From Pseudorasbora parva (taxonomy: Eukaryota > Chordata > Actinopteri > Cypriniformes > Gobionidae): 64,000 nt of DNA. Location of the stretch: NCBI RefSeq assembly GCF_024679245.1, contig NC_090195.1:10183993-10247992 (forward strand), in the 5' to 3' direction. Below the pieces are notes generated by a model, which was not told the DNA's origin, searched no databases, and saw nothing but the letters and a program-made list of their open reading frames with translations. The stretch's first letter is position 1; every line of letters begins with the position of its first letter. A program made the position numbers and the translations under genes. This document shows positions 1 to 11,898 of this stretch, piece after piece.

Positions 1-128
1 TAAGTGGTCTCTTAATTTCTTCCAGAGCTATATAACAAATGGGAGTTTCAGCTGGGTAAAATAATTAACAGCTGATTAGATGCAGATGTCAAAGCTAATG
101 AATCCTCTAATCACAGACGGGATCTTAC

Positions 129-270
129 TTGGGTTTGGTTGCAGTAGCACTTCTGTCTGCTTTAAAATCTTCTCTGTCCAGTGTTTACTGCATTCAGCTC
201 TGGTGAGGAGATTCTCCAAATGTGCATCCAACTCTGTCTTCTCAGCCTGGCCAAATTTTTCTTCTGTGAA
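129..270 (-). CDS. sh3glb1: Endophilin-B1-like (SH3GLB1), coding exon 2 (partial gene)
   Basis: Read on the minus strand, this 142-nt exon begins after an acceptor ending ...TACAG and stops at a GTAAGA donor (128-123). It gives 47 residues plus one base, starting FTEEKFGQAEKTELDAH and ending LKQTEVLLQPNP. This is the start of the BAR domain of endophilin-B proteins, which form curved dimers on membranes and act in autophagy, mitochondrial shape and apoptosis. Exon 1 ends in phase 0 and joins directly. From remembered family sequences, DAHLENLL, AEC and KQTEV are closer to SH3GLB1 than to SH3GLB2, while KFGQ and KIL resemble SH3GLB2. The family is secure; the paralogue is less so. Later BAR exons and the SH3 domain lie beyond the left edge. 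Confidence 0.88.
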
Positions 271-1909
271 CTGTATGTGAAGACAAAAAAAGAGAGAAGA
301 GGGTAAATTTTACTGTCACAAATATCTAAAACAAGAAAAGAAAAGAGAAAAAAAATGTTATCACGTATCACTAATGTTCAACATTTTGAAGTTACACACA
401 CACCAAAAATATATGTTATATATATAACAGATGACAGTTGAAGTAACACTGACTGTCTCTTCATCATAGCGCCTGTTAGTGGATGGGCTATATTATGCAG
501 CAAGCAAACATTTTGTCATCAACGTTGATGTGTTATAAGCAGGAAAACTGAGCAAGCAAACGTAAGGATTTGATCAAGTTTGACAAGGGGCCAAACTGCG
601 ATGGTTAGACGACTGGGTCAGTGGGGTGTTCCCGGTCTGCAGTGGTCAGTATCAAAAGTGGTCCAAGAAAGGAACATTGGTGAACTGGCGACAGGATCAT
701 GGGCGGCCAAGGCCCGATCAAACATACAAGCCACTGTAACCTTCTCCTTTTACACACTTAAGTTTTCTTCACGTCAGTTCAAGAATAATTTATGCAATTG
801 TATATTGTTTATTAGAAAGAATAAAGGTGCATATAAAATAAAAGTATCTAGAAATACATCAAAGTGTTCATTACAGATGGAAATGTTCAAACGTTTAGGA
901 CCTATCTAATCTAAGAATTATACTCTCAAAAACAGGCACATAGATCAAGTATTTGTCATTTCCCTTGATAAAAAGACTTGGGTGTTTATGCAGAGAGGGT
1001 CCATCTCAGTGGTTAAATATGTTTTATATTTGAGATTCGTTTGACATTTGCAAAAATGCTCATTATTCTCTGTTTCGATCACTTACATTAATTTAATACC
1101 GGTAAGGTTACACTGTATTTGAATGTGTCCCTGTTACAGTATTATTATACATTTAAGAAGTAATATTAATTAAGTACGTGTACTTAAGCGGTTTGTAGGT
1201 TTAGTTTAGGGTTTTGTTACGGTTTTTTGTACAATAGTAAATGTAACATGTGACACATTAAATGGTACAAAAATATATTTATTATTAAATTAAACAGGTA
1301 TAAATGCTGAAGATGTATTTCCCAAAAACAAAAAAGACAGTGCTCAAACAATTTTCAAAACAAACTTAACCACAGTTCACTTTTCCTAGTCCTGGTAACG
1401 TTAAATCGACAAAGGCAGCGTTTAGCTGCATCATTGACGCGTATTTTTTCGCATCATCAGCATATGACCATCTCAGTGATGATGGATAAAAATACTATCT
1501 GGGTAGACAGCTCAGCCGGTTTTAAGACACAGCCTTTGTGTGTTTCTGCTGAGCTCTGCCGGATTAAACTCTACTTTTAGCCTGTTAGCGTTAGCCTCAC
1601 AAACTGAATCTGGACACCATGTAAAAATGTCAGTGTGTATTTTGGCCATGTAAAAAGTATGCATTTCTAATCGACATAACAGAGTCTTTAATGTTTGCTT
1701 TTGCAGTAAAATCAAGAAATAAGAAATTTAAGTCGACTAACAAAACCGAATAGGCCCTGAATACGAGAATGATAAATAATACAGCGTGATAAACACTAGA
1801 AATCTCGCGGTGCGTCTTAATGTCCAAAATGTAAATGTTTGGGACCAAAGTATTGAAATAAAACCTAAATTAAATACTTTAAGCATCTTTACACTGAATC
1901 TTCACTTAC
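271..1909 (-). other. Intron 1 of the sh3glb1-like gene
   Basis: The intron runs between a GTAAGT donor at 1909 and an acceptor ending ATACAG at 271 on the minus strand. It holds a truncated Tc1-like transposon fragment near 425-745. The rest is AT-rich sequence with no recognised exon. The plus-strand reading frame at 580-909 lies partly in the transposon fragment and is not a gene. Confidence 0.8.
425..745 (+). mobile_element. Tc1/mariner-like transposon fragment, family A, transposase start
   Basis: The text around 470-730 matches the same element at 36130-36690 and 53786-54855: a region reading as the DNA-binding start of a Tc1 transposase ('fd...fdkg' then 'mvrrlgq', 'GVPGLQWSVS'). Only the first third remains. 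There are frame breaks, and no terminal repeat was seen on the right. It is dead. Confidence 0.8.
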
Positions 1910-1972
1910 TTGTACCGCCCGACTGAACAAAGTTCCAGCGTCCGCTGCCAGTCTTTTCACGTTAAAATCCAT
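1910..1972 (-). CDS. sh3glb1: Endophilin-B1-like (SH3GLB1), coding exon 1 with start codon
   Basis: On the minus strand an ATG at 1972 opens 21 codons, MDFNVKRLAADAGTLFSRAV then Q, ending exactly at a GTAAGT donor (1909-1904). This segment is the N-terminal amphipathic helix (H0) that inserts into membranes in N-BAR proteins. MDFNVK-LAADAG--SRAVQ matches what I recall of the endophilin-B1 N-terminus nearly residue for residue. It ends in phase 0 and joins exon 2 at 270 across an intron of about 1.6 kb (271-1909). The gene is transcribed away from prkag2. The start is chosen because it is the family start and the reading frame agrees. Confidence 0.88.
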
Positions 1973-2235
1973 ATCGAACTTTTTAATATAATTATATTTT
2001 TAAAAGAGACAGCGCACGTCGTGATGGTGTAAATAAACGTGTTGGCATCAATGTTAGCCTTTATTACACCGGCCGGATATTTTTGTGAAAGTGTGACAGA
2101 AGCAACAGCCGGAGAAGAGGAAGAACCACCCACGGATCTGATTACTGCGAGAACAGAATCGGACCGGGACCTCGAGAAGTGTCCGGAATAACCGTTTTTG
2201 GGTCCAATTGTGTGCATCACCGTCATTATACACTC
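1973..2235 (-). promoter_or_regulatory. Probable 5' UTR and promoter of the sh3glb1-like gene
   Basis: This segment lies directly upstream of the minus-strand ATG and is richer in CpG than its surroundings, especially 2065-2205, in an otherwise AT-rich region. No TATA box was recognised at a useful distance. Both the promoter role and the extent are inferred from position and composition. Confidence 0.45.
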
Positions 2236-2870
2236 TAAAAACTTTGGGGACTTTTAACGGTAGCAATTTTTCAGCAAAATATTCTGTCGAGTTGGTCAGG
2301 GATCGTTATATTTTCTTTTAAGGCCCAGTCTGCCGTCTTGCTTCAGGTTTTGGATCGTGACTGTTATGTAAGAAATGAAGATGTCATAGCTTGCTCTTTA
2401 CTTTTGTAGTTAGTTAAACTTTAATCAGGATGTGTGTGTAATTATGTATTTATGTGTTTAGAGCGCCCTCTACGGGAACAAAAACATTGAATATGAGTTG
2501 TATTGTGTGAGATTATTGAAACTGTTTGAAATGCTCAATTAAAGACACAATATGTAAGACTTTTGGATTAAAATATCCAAAAACCACTATAACAATGTTA
2601 TATATTCTGTTGAAGATTATCCCACATGTTTCCAAGAATGTTTAAATCCAGAGAAACAAGCAATTTTAACCAGGAGTGATGACATCAATCACATCATACT
2701 CGATTTCTGTTTTATTTTGTAGAAACCATGAAAAAACACCAACAACGCTTTAATATGTGTTTTTTTAGACAGGTGAGCAACTGTTTGGATACATTCATCG
2801 ACAGAAAAATCATTGCTATAGCTCAGCCCAGTTTTATTGTTTAAATCTTGTTTTCTTGATTTACTGCATG
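2236..2870. other. Intergenic spacer between sh3glb1-like and prkag2 (left part)
   Basis: No gene was seen. Near 2540 the text TTAAAGACACAATATGTAAG resembles the end of a TTAA-flanked fish repeat; no matching right end was found, so it is probably a truncated copy covering part of 2540-2720. Confidence 0.5.
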
Positions 2871-3084
<214 letters not shown>

Positions 3085-3880
3085 TAAATAGTGAAAACTT
3101 AAAGGCTATGGGTGGCCTTTAAATTAGTTTTTAGTTTTACCAAATTTTTCTTTGTGGTTGTTTTATTGCATAACTAGTTATAATCACTAGATGGCAGCAT
3201 ATAACATCAGTAGTATTATTCTAGAATGTGTTCTGCTCATCTGTCTGTTATTCAGATAAGACTTTAATAGCTGAGGGGAAATGGATAGACCAAGGAGGGG
3301 TTTGACTTTTGACATAATTCAAATAAAATAAATCATGTCATAATAAATTTTACATGTATTTATTGATGTTAATATTCAATCCAAAATGTGTTGTTTAAAT
3401 GGGTGTTTTAGAACTTTTATTAGCCTATATCTATATTTGATAGGCTAAATATAGATATATTTGTATGTGACTGGAACTAGTTTTAACACATTAAATTAAA
3501 TAGTAACTGAAGGGGTTTGTTTTCAGGACAAGGGCATGTTTCATAAAATTCAGGTCAGGCAAGTTGTCAAGTTACAATTTATGAATTATAACAATACAAA
3601 AAAAAAATGAATGCAATAGTTCTTCAAAACAATTATTTTATTTTTTATACACTACATTCTGCACAACTTTAATTGCTGATTCTCCTAGATATTCCCTATA
3701 GTGTGACAGATGCCTCGCTGTTCATTTGGTTTCCTGTAGCCTATTCTATTCTTTTCTCTCTCTTTTTTTTTTTTTTTTTTTTTTATAGCCAAGAATTTCA
3801 AAAATAGACCTGTCCTGTTTCTCCCCATCTTCGAGATAAACACACTCCCTTCTCACTGCAGCATCCACGCTTGTAACCGT
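3085..3880. other. Intergenic spacer, right part
   Basis: AT-rich spacer with no recognised gene. It contains a polypyrimidine stretch ending in a T tract (about 3750-3785). Confidence 0.5.
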
Positions 3881-4262
3881 GGTAACTAAATATGCATTTG
3901 GAGCCACGCCCCCTGTGCGTTACGTCATTTGACTGACAGGTAGATGCGGCGCGGTTTTCATCATGCTTGATACACACGCGCACTGATTCTTCCACACGGA
4001 GAACCGGAGAGCATCTTATCCTCGTCACCTTTTCTGATTCTTTTTCCTTCAACGAGGTTGCAAGTGTTCGTTTATAGAAACCGAAAGAAATGAGGCCAGT
4101 GTCATTTCGTGCAAGAGGCTTATAAAATCTAAAATTGTAATATTACCTAGCCTACTGACAATTATTTTTCTGTTGCTCTCATATGAAGGAGCGATGGATT
4201 TTATTCTCATCGTCAGAGTTAAATAAGCCTTTGCCAAAGAACAAAAACATTATTTTGGGGAA
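3881..4262 (+). promoter_or_regulatory. Putative promoter and 5' UTR of prkag2 long form
   Basis: Directly upstream of the long-form ATG. It contains a CRE-like TTACGTCA at 3920-3927 and a CACGCCCCC box at 3905-3913, in a locally GC-richer patch (3900-4030) after AT-rich spacer. No TATA box was recognised. Two upstream ATGs occur: a 10-codon uORF at 4194-4226, and an ATG at 4183 whose frame overlaps the main start. The transcription start is unknown, so whether either uORF is transcribed is inference. Confidence 0.45.
4194..4226 (+). other. Upstream ORF of 10 codons before the prkag2 start
   Basis: The ATG at 4194 has G at -3 and G at +4, a fairly good initiation context. It encodes MDFILIVRVK and then TAA, ending 36 nt before the main ATG at 4263. 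If transcribed it could dampen translation of the long isoform. No function is assigned to the peptide. Confidence 0.35.
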
Positions 4263-4343
4263 ATGGGAAGCAACGCAATGGATTCCAAGAAAGATGAGAA
4301 GAAAAATTCTAGAAAAAGAAGATCGCTTCGGATACACATGCCA
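4263..4343 (+). CDS. prkag2: AMPK gamma-2 (PRKAG2), coding exon 1
   Basis: The ATG at 4263 (G at -3, G at +4) opens 27 codons: MGSNAMDSKKDEKKNSRKRR then SLRIHMP, ending in phase 0 at a GTAAGT donor (4344). Mammalian PRKAG2 long form also starts MGSA-MDTKKK and has KRRSLRVHIP before its first junction. The fish exon is shorter because a Gly/Ser-rich stretch between the lysine run and KRRSLR is missing. The segment is strongly basic, and the KRRS motif is a plausible basophilic-kinase site (inference). Confidence 0.92.
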
Positions 4344-4684
4344 GTAAGTTCATATCTGATTGTACAAATGTTGTTCTTCCACAAATTCAAAGCCAAAAGT
4401 TGTGGACATGGACTGGAACATGATACAAACACACACATGTAATTCTCTCAGCTCGCAGTGGTTTCGCGCTGACATTGTGAAATGAGCTGCAGATTTGGTT
4501 TAACTTTTCAGGTTATTTCAAAAGTCAAGATTGTTTTTGTCTTGTGTTTACTTAATATATTCATATTTAAACAGGCTGTTGGTCATATATGTTAATATGC
4601 TATATTGTGAGATCTGGCAAAAAAGTGTTTCGATTTTATTTATATTTGTTAAATAATGTCTTATAAATTGCAAATATTTAGTAT

Positions 4685-4737
<53 letters not shown>

Positions 4738-4765
4738 TATTATTATTATTATTATTATTTTATTA
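4685..4765. repeat. (AAT)n followed by (ATT)n: self-complementary microsatellite
   Basis: About 15 AAT units switch directly to ATT units, so the two halves are reverse complements and could fold into a hairpin of roughly 35 bp per arm. Confidence 0.9.
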
Positions 4766-5147
4766 TCTTATTAGTATAGCTACAGTCCCAAATATTTACT
4801 TTTTAGAGAAAAGTGATGTCTTCCTCAATAGTTTTATGATTAGTGTGTTTTTATTGGCATATGTGCTTTATACTTTAAGTATTTTATATATGTACTGAAT
4901 ATGTGCATATTTAAGTAAATAATGTTTAGAGTGTTCAAAGTGTCATATTAATATAACAGTAAAATTAATTTTTGGTGTGTAGGAAATCTTATAATTAAAT
5001 TAGTTTGTTTTCATATGATTATTTATTATTATTATTATTATTATTAATAAGACATATACAAATAAACATACAAATTCCTGGTTCTAAGGATTAATGTCAG
5101 GCTATCTTTTCTAAATAACATACTCATTATATTCAAATCAATCACAT

Positions 5148-5307
<160 letters not shown>

Positions 5308-5439
5308 ATAATATTAATAATATGAAAACAAACAAATAAAATACTGTATGTGTGTGTGTGTATATGTCAGGCTCTATCCCAAACAACAAACTCATTATAT
5401 TCAAATTACTTCACAAACTTAACACCTTCACATAAATAG

Positions 5440-5474
5440 CAATATATATCTATATATCTGTCTATCTATATATA

Positions 5475-5566
<92 letters not shown>
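5440..5566. repeat. (AT)n microsatellite with interspersed TATC
   Basis: A long AT run begins with TATC/TATATC variants and becomes pure TA to 5565. Confidence 0.95.
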
Positions 5567-5569
<3 letters not shown>

Positions 5570-6833
5570 AAAAGAGACCACTTAACCTTGAGAATAAAAT
5601 TAAATCAACCACCTACTTAAATAGCAATGCATATGTTTTGACCAGGTTGACCATATTTCTATTGGCCACTCCTGACTCTAGTTAAACATGCAACCATCAT
5701 CTCTAATGGCTTAAAGAACCACAGATGACCATCAGCATGTGTGGTGTTCCTGAATAAATGCTATTGGAAATACACTTTTTATGAACTTATACTGATCAGT
5801 GCTGATCCTGTATAGAAACAGATGACAGATGTGAAATTTTGCACAGTCAGAGTTCCTGCTTATTATTTTGCTAATTAAATAATAGCATAGCATAATAAGT
5901 GTAATTATTAGATTAAAGAGACATCCCTGCACGATAATCAGTGTTTTAGTTCCGTCAGCTCAAGTGTAAGTCTGTTTCTTTCTGTGCTGGAGCCACTCAG
6001 TAATCACCTGCTAATTAGCTGTTTAGTGTCATTATCAGATCAGTGTCAGTACGGAGTAATCCTATGAATATATAAACAATATTTATCAGTACAGAACACA
6101 GGGCCTGTCATCGCTGAATAATTTGTTGCATCGTGGAATTTTGGCAGTTTCCTGACATTGTAACATGTATATGTGAAATATGTGCCATGGTTTCCTCTGC
6201 AGCCATACTGTAAAATATCTTTAGACAAACACTTTGAAAACGTTTCCTGAATATGCTGATAAACCTTTTTATATAGTGAATTTTTTGAAGAGATGAATTG
6301 AGTGCATATTTTAAAGTTTTATGAATCTTTTATTGAGGATTAATATGAAAATCAGGGCTGAGACTGTTCTTATTACTCATAAAATGTCTAATATCAACTT
6401 TGCAATATTGACATATATGACATTTATGGCCATTCAAGTTTGAATTGGTGAACTAGTAGGGTATATTTAACCACATTTACTCCTCTTAATAAATGTTAGT
6501 AAATAAATAACTGAGCTAAAGGTCACAAAGCCAGAATTGTTACTACATAAACACATACTTTTGGACGTCGTCAACCCCGATGAACCCACATGCACTTTTG
6601 TGTACATAAGAAATAGGTTCAGTGATTTTCCTACATTTTGAATTAACACAAAAAACAGACACATATATCTTTTTGATTGCGGTTAATGTTTGCTTTTTCA
6701 GTGGCAGGTGTCAAAGCAATAAACTGAGATTCTTTCAGTGCTGTATAATGAAAAATAAGTGCGCTTATTGTTTTGAATGTGCACTTGTAGTATACCTCAA
6801 TCAAATCTTAAAATTATTTAAATCATGACAACT
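5567..6833. other. prkag2 intron 1, unassigned stretch
   Basis: No exon, RNA gene or clear transposon ends were recognised. Open frames here are short, lack splice context and have no recognised similarity. Confidence 0.5.
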
Positions 6834-6842
6834 GTTTTAGCA

Positions 6843-7328
6843 TAGCCTAGAAATTTAGACTCACACTAGCGGCAGCAAATCTAATCTGCCGCGAGTGTCG
6901 TCTAGCACCTCTCAATACCTTCTGAGCTGTAAAGACCAAACTCTGGTCGGGCCAATCACATCGTGTATAGAGTCGGTGGGCGGGGCTTAACACATAAGCT
7001 GGCAAACGGCGGTCTTTCGAATCAGCTTTGACCGTGACTCTGGAAGACTTGGAGTTAAGCTTTTCTCTGAGAAAAGAACAAAGAACGGCACTGAAGTCAT
7101 TCTTAAAAAGGGAAGATGTGTTCGGAGTTTTGCAGACCGGATACGGCGAAAGTTTAACCTGTCAACTAACTCCACTTCACCTTCGTTGCTCTGGTTTGTT
7201 GAAGTGCTATCCAATCATGTGCAGAGGGAGTTTGAAAGACAACCGTTTAACCCGCCCCTCAGATTGAGCCCTGTCAATGGTGAGTTTCCAGACCAAACAT
7301 CTTCATGTGGGTCTGGCTTGTCAGGCTA
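6843..7328 (+). mobile_element. Non-autonomous DNA transposon with RecQ-helicase-like fragment, copy 1
   Basis: The 486-bp element is bounded by TAGCCTAGAAATTTAGAC... and ...GTCTGGCTTGTCAGGCTA, imperfect inverted ends sharing TAGCCT. It is flanked by a perfect 9-bp target duplication, GTTTTAGCA (6834-6842 and 7329-7337). The plus strand reads LEDLELSFSLRKEQRTALKS and then FGVLQTGYGES, resembling RecQ helicase motifs 0 and I, but with Glu where the Walker A Lys is expected. The coding piece is open only briefly and is not a functional helicase. Confidence 0.85.
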
Positions 7329-7789
7329 GTTTTAGCATGTTGTTTAATATAACAATGTATTTGGTCTTGGTGGACTAGATCTTCTGATCTGCTGCTGTCG
7401 GTTATTGCTTCAAGTTTAGACCTGCCACTGCTAATAGTCACACTGCTGTGAGCATGTAAGACATGCTGGTGCTGCTGCATAAATAGACATGCATAAATCC
7501 CGTAGCAGATCTAAGCAGGTGGAGCTGGGGAGGTGGAGGGTTTCAGAGGAACTAGTATGTTGCAGGACTAGCTTACAGCAAACAATGAACCAGACTATAT
7601 AAATGTTAAGCAAGCAGTATTACTGTTTGTAGATTAGCAGAGGCCAATCAGCGTATGCCATGTGGTAATGACATGTTTGCTTGCAGATTGCAAAATAACT
7701 TCTATTTTGTAAAATACCCGATCAGCCAGAGCCCATTAGAGTTTCATGACTGAACTATGAACATTTCTCTTTAAAAATTCTTGTTTCTT

Positions 7790-8171
7790 TGTTCATCAAT
7801 TTGACGTACGTCAGGTTAAGGGTTTCTCTTTTGCCAGAAATCTATGTGTACGGCATCTGTCGTAAGCTAGTTATTTTAGTTTATAAAGTTTTAAATATAG
7901 ATATTTTTGCTAAACGAATTGCTTTGCTTCAGAACGCCTTTATAAACACTCTAGAGCCATATGGATTACTTTTATGATGGATGGATTCACTTTTTTGGGG
8001 CTTCAAAATCATGTCTGCTGTTCTCTACCATTAAAAAGCTTGGAAGAGCCAGGATATTTTTTTTATATAAATCCGATTGTATGTTTGTCTGAAAGAAGAA
8101 AGTCATACACACCTAGGATGGCTTGAGGGTGAGTAAATAGGGTAATTTAAATATTTGGGCAAAGTGTCCCT
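7790..8171. mobile_element. TTAA-flanked MITE, 'GGGATAGTTCACCC' family, 5'-truncated copy
   Basis: It matches the right part of the complete copy at 13722-14393: GAGCCATATGGATTACTTTT, AAAGAAGAAAGTCATA, CCTAGGATGGCTTGAGGGTG. It ends ...GTCCCT followed by TTAA (8172-8175). The left inverted end is missing. Confidence 0.75.
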
Positions 8172-8215
8172 TTAAGTGGGTCAGAAAAGGCAACCCGATC
8201 ACATGTAAATGCGTA

Positions 8216-8489
8216 TAAATAGTACGAGTGTGCAATGACGTCGAATGTATACGCCAAAACTCATTTTGACGTGCATATGATACGCTGTTTTTCGCGTGCA
8301 TATGATATTCACTTTATGGCGTATATATGACACGCTCTTGGGTAGGTTTAGGGTAGTAGGGTGGGGAGTTCGTATGTATAATACGCCATAAAATGCGTAT
8401 CATATGCATGTGAAAAACAGCGTGGCATAGACACGCCAGAATGAGTTTTGGCGTATACATTCCACGACATTGCACACTCGTTCTATTTA
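8216..8489. repeat. MITE-like element with long inverted ends
   Basis: The left arm (from 8216, AATAGTACGAGTGTGCAATG) and right arm (to 8489) are near-perfect reverse complements over about 60 bp. Weaker inverted similarity continues inwards (CGTGCATATGATACGC and related motifs). Transcripts could form a long hairpin. No target duplication was clear. Confidence 0.75.
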
Positions 8490-11400
8490 TATTAAGACCT
8501 CATAGACTCATAAACATGACGTAAACATAAATAACATGCATCAAGTGTCTGAAAATATATAAAATAAATATATTATAAAGTATATTATTCAAGTGCTCTT
8601 TTTAAAGGTTTGCTAAAGTATTTTTCTTTTTCACAAGGGTTCCCATGTCTTTTGAGACCATGTCATGTGGTTGAGTTATGATTTTTTTTTGCTCTTTGAC
8701 CTTTGCAAGGCCCCTAACCTCTCTCTTCTGAACTTGTTTCTCTGAAAAGCCAAGTCTCCAATATTGGACTTAATTTAATCTGCTGTACACAATCTGCACA
8801 CAAATTGTACATTGTACACAAAATGTATTTTGTGTTTCTAGATTCACAAATGCTGTTAAAGCTTGTCATTTGTGACTCATGGTAACAGAGATGCTATATA
8901 ATTGCCTGATGCAATATTTTTGTATGATTTGTCATGTTTTAAAATGGTTGGCAGGCCTCGTCAGGCTGAAGCTCTAGCTTAGTCTGTATTTTTCTCTGTT
9001 TATCCATACACAAACAGACTGATTCGCAAGCCAGCCTTGTTACCTTCCTGTATTTAAGTATATTTAGGTATAAACACACATCCCCAGATCTGCCCCACTG
9101 ACCTCCATGTTACTGAGGGGAGGTGCTCTATCATATCAGTGAGTTATGACTGTCCTTGCTCCATGGAGTAACCCTGGATTCGTCTAATGGGATTTCCGAG
9201 ATACAAGACTGCTGTGAATCTGAGGGGGTGCTATTTATTTGATCACTCTCCAGTGCAGAGGTAATAGTTCGTCCTGATCTCTAGCCTGCAAATATGGGCT
9301 TGTAATCAGGTCTTGGGCTGCAAGGATATGGAGGCGGGGTACCTTGAGCTCCCCGTCTACAGGACAGATGGCTTTTCTACTTTGGCTGTGGTCCTTGTTT
9401 CCTAAAAAGAACCTGATTCGGATCCATCTGTAAAAAGGATGATGTGTTTGCTTGTATTGTTGATTGGTTTGTACATTGGGAGATAAGGTTAATGGCATGT
9501 GGCAATAAACAAAACATGACATCCCGCCAACTTCATCAGAACATACTGTTGAAATCAAACCATTTTAGTAACTGTTGATTGTCTAATGTTGCTTTTAATC
9601 AGCAAGAGTCTTGTGAAACATTTTCAAGAACGTTAATTTGAATTCTAACTAACTGTGTTTGATTTTTCTTGGCTTTCACTCACATTTCTATCAGCTGGGA
9701 GTGGAACTGCTGTCTCAGGCTTTGAAAGTCAATCCTGTTACCATGGATATGACTGACCACATTCTCTTGTATGTCAGACAAGAGAAGATTTGCATGTTGA
9801 GGAGAATGTTGAGTCAAATCATAATATACGGTTTTAATGAGGGAGAATGGGGAAGGATTTTCAAAGTGATTAGCCAGTTTTGACATTTTAACATTCTGAG
9901 AATTTTTTTTTATATATATATAATAATACGTAAAAATGGGGTTAAAAGTGGCAGTTATACTGAGAAACATGAACAATTTCAGGTGTCATTCGCCGAGGTT
10001 GACCTAAACTGTAAGACTTACTTATTCATTAAAAAACGTAATGCTTCATTTTTATCATTTTTTTAAGCTTTGTTCCTATATTCAATGTATGAACCTTGAA
10101 ACTGAATTGACATTATTATATATATATATATATATATATACCATATTTGTTAGTGTATTCACTAAAATTAATATTCTAGTAGTTGATAATTATTTTAATG
10201 TTATAGCCATGTTACAGACAATTATTTTCTATAGAAAATATAGTTATATTTTATTCAGCTTTGTTCATATATTCAATGTGTTTTGCTTGAGCAGGTATAT
10301 TTGATATTACACTCATATTAATATTCTGATAAGCTGATAATTATTTTCATGATATGGCCAATAATATGCTGTTGCATGGTTCTATACTTTTCTATACCTT
10401 TTATTAATTACAATGAACGAAACACAAAAAAAAAACACTAAAAACTTGATATAGTACATGTCAATAATACCGTTACAATTTAGATTATATTTAACAGTGT
10501 TATTTAATTATTAGTAAAGATGATGACAAAAAGGTAATCTAAAGGCCAACAATTGTCCTTTTTTGTCATTTTCACTTAACCTTTTTAGGTAATTAACCAC
10601 AGAAAACACTATATCAGTCAACCACTAATGCTTTCTATCAGTATTGATTTCACTAAACGGATGTACTGTAAGAAAAGTGAAATGAAACTTTCACTTTTAA
10701 TGTGATCAGTTACAGTTATTGTGTAGTGGGTAAAAAGTCAGGCTAGCAAAGGGATTTTAAACTGGTACAAATCTCACTAATACATCTCAAATATATGGAG
10801 GGACTGCTAAACAATTGCGTCTTCTGTGTGGCTACAGTACAATAGCGCCTAGTGTAATGAGGATGAAGGTAATACACTTCAGTGACTTCAGTGAATTGTG
10901 CAAAGCCTCTGCTGTTGTTTAAAATGTCAATGCGTTGCATTTACAGAGAATTCTGAGAGTTTAATAAGCTTTAGGTTACTGCCAAAGTGAGTTTAGGTAC
11001 TAGGTGCAAGATTCTACAATAGCAAACAGCAGAGAAATGGACGAAGAACTGAAGAACCTCTGTGTAAGTTTGCACGCTGCTTTGCTCAATTTCTTCGTTT
11101 AGCTCTTCAAATGTTGTTTTAGAATTATTCTGGTTGTAGAACTTTAATAAACTGAACACATTTATTATTTTAACCTTCATGCAGTCAGTTTTAATACTCG
11201 TTCTTTTAGCTGGCCTGGTAAAATTACTTGTTTTATAGAAAAAAACGCTTGTTGATCCCATTGGAGTTTCTTGGAAAACACTGTCTGATTTAGGGTTAAG
11301 TGATACCTGATATAATCTGTGCATTACAGGTTACACATACTGTATATTCACACAGACCGGGAAAAAATTGCAGGGCGGTCACATGAGATCATGTTACTTT

Positions 11401-11498
11401 AAAAACCGGTTTAAATGACAGAGGCTGTCTAGATGTTTTCCACCACTGTTACATGACGGTGATGATGCCCGAAAGCACGCACAATGCTACGGTGATTG
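8490..11498. other. prkag2 intron 1, unassigned stretch
   Basis: No exon was recognised. It contains a short (AT)n run at about 10117-10141. A degenerate direct duplication also occurs: CTTTGTTC-TATATTCAATGT appears near 10069 and again near 10259, each followed by related AT-rich text. Open frames up to 117 aa lack similarity to anything recognised. Confidence 0.5.
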
Positions 11499-11506
11499 AT
11501 GTTGGT

Positions 11507-11568
11507 TATAAAAGTCGGTGGGTTTTTGAGAAGGAGGACAGTGGCGACATTTTGGATCAGCTGTGAGT
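11507..11568 (+). promoter_or_regulatory. Possible internal promoter (TATAAAAG) and noncoding first exon in intron 1
   Basis: TATAAAAG at 11507-11514 is followed about 50 nt later by a GTGAGT donor-like site at 11563-11568, 330 nt before exon 2. A transcript starting near 11538 could splice to 11899 and begin translation at the in-frame Met at 11917. This is weak and based only on motif spacing. Confidence 0.2.
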
Positions 11569-11898
11569 TCTTCTTCCAAATTGTTCTTGCATTTCTGGGT
11601 GGGCATGTTGGGTTTTGTACAGGTTAGACGGATCACCCACTGAGTGTCCATCTGTCATATGTGATGTGCTTCTGTTAAACTGTCTAAACCGTTTATTCTC
11701 TTTCCTCTCTTCCTGTTATTTAATTCCTCATGATTTTTGGGTACTGCGGAGCTTAACCTTTAATCTATTTATTAAAAAGCAACAGTAAATCAGTGAATTG
11801 TTCATTATGTCTATTTTTATGGAGTGAATGATAGGAGCCACAGTCATGAAAGCGTTTTTTCAAAGAGCTCAATCATTTTGTTTGTTTGTGCTCCGCAG

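Noticed and set aside
7028..7267. Helicase-like 79-aa frame as a host gene
   Set aside because: It lies wholly inside a short transposon with target duplications, recurs three times, and lacks the rest of the helicase.
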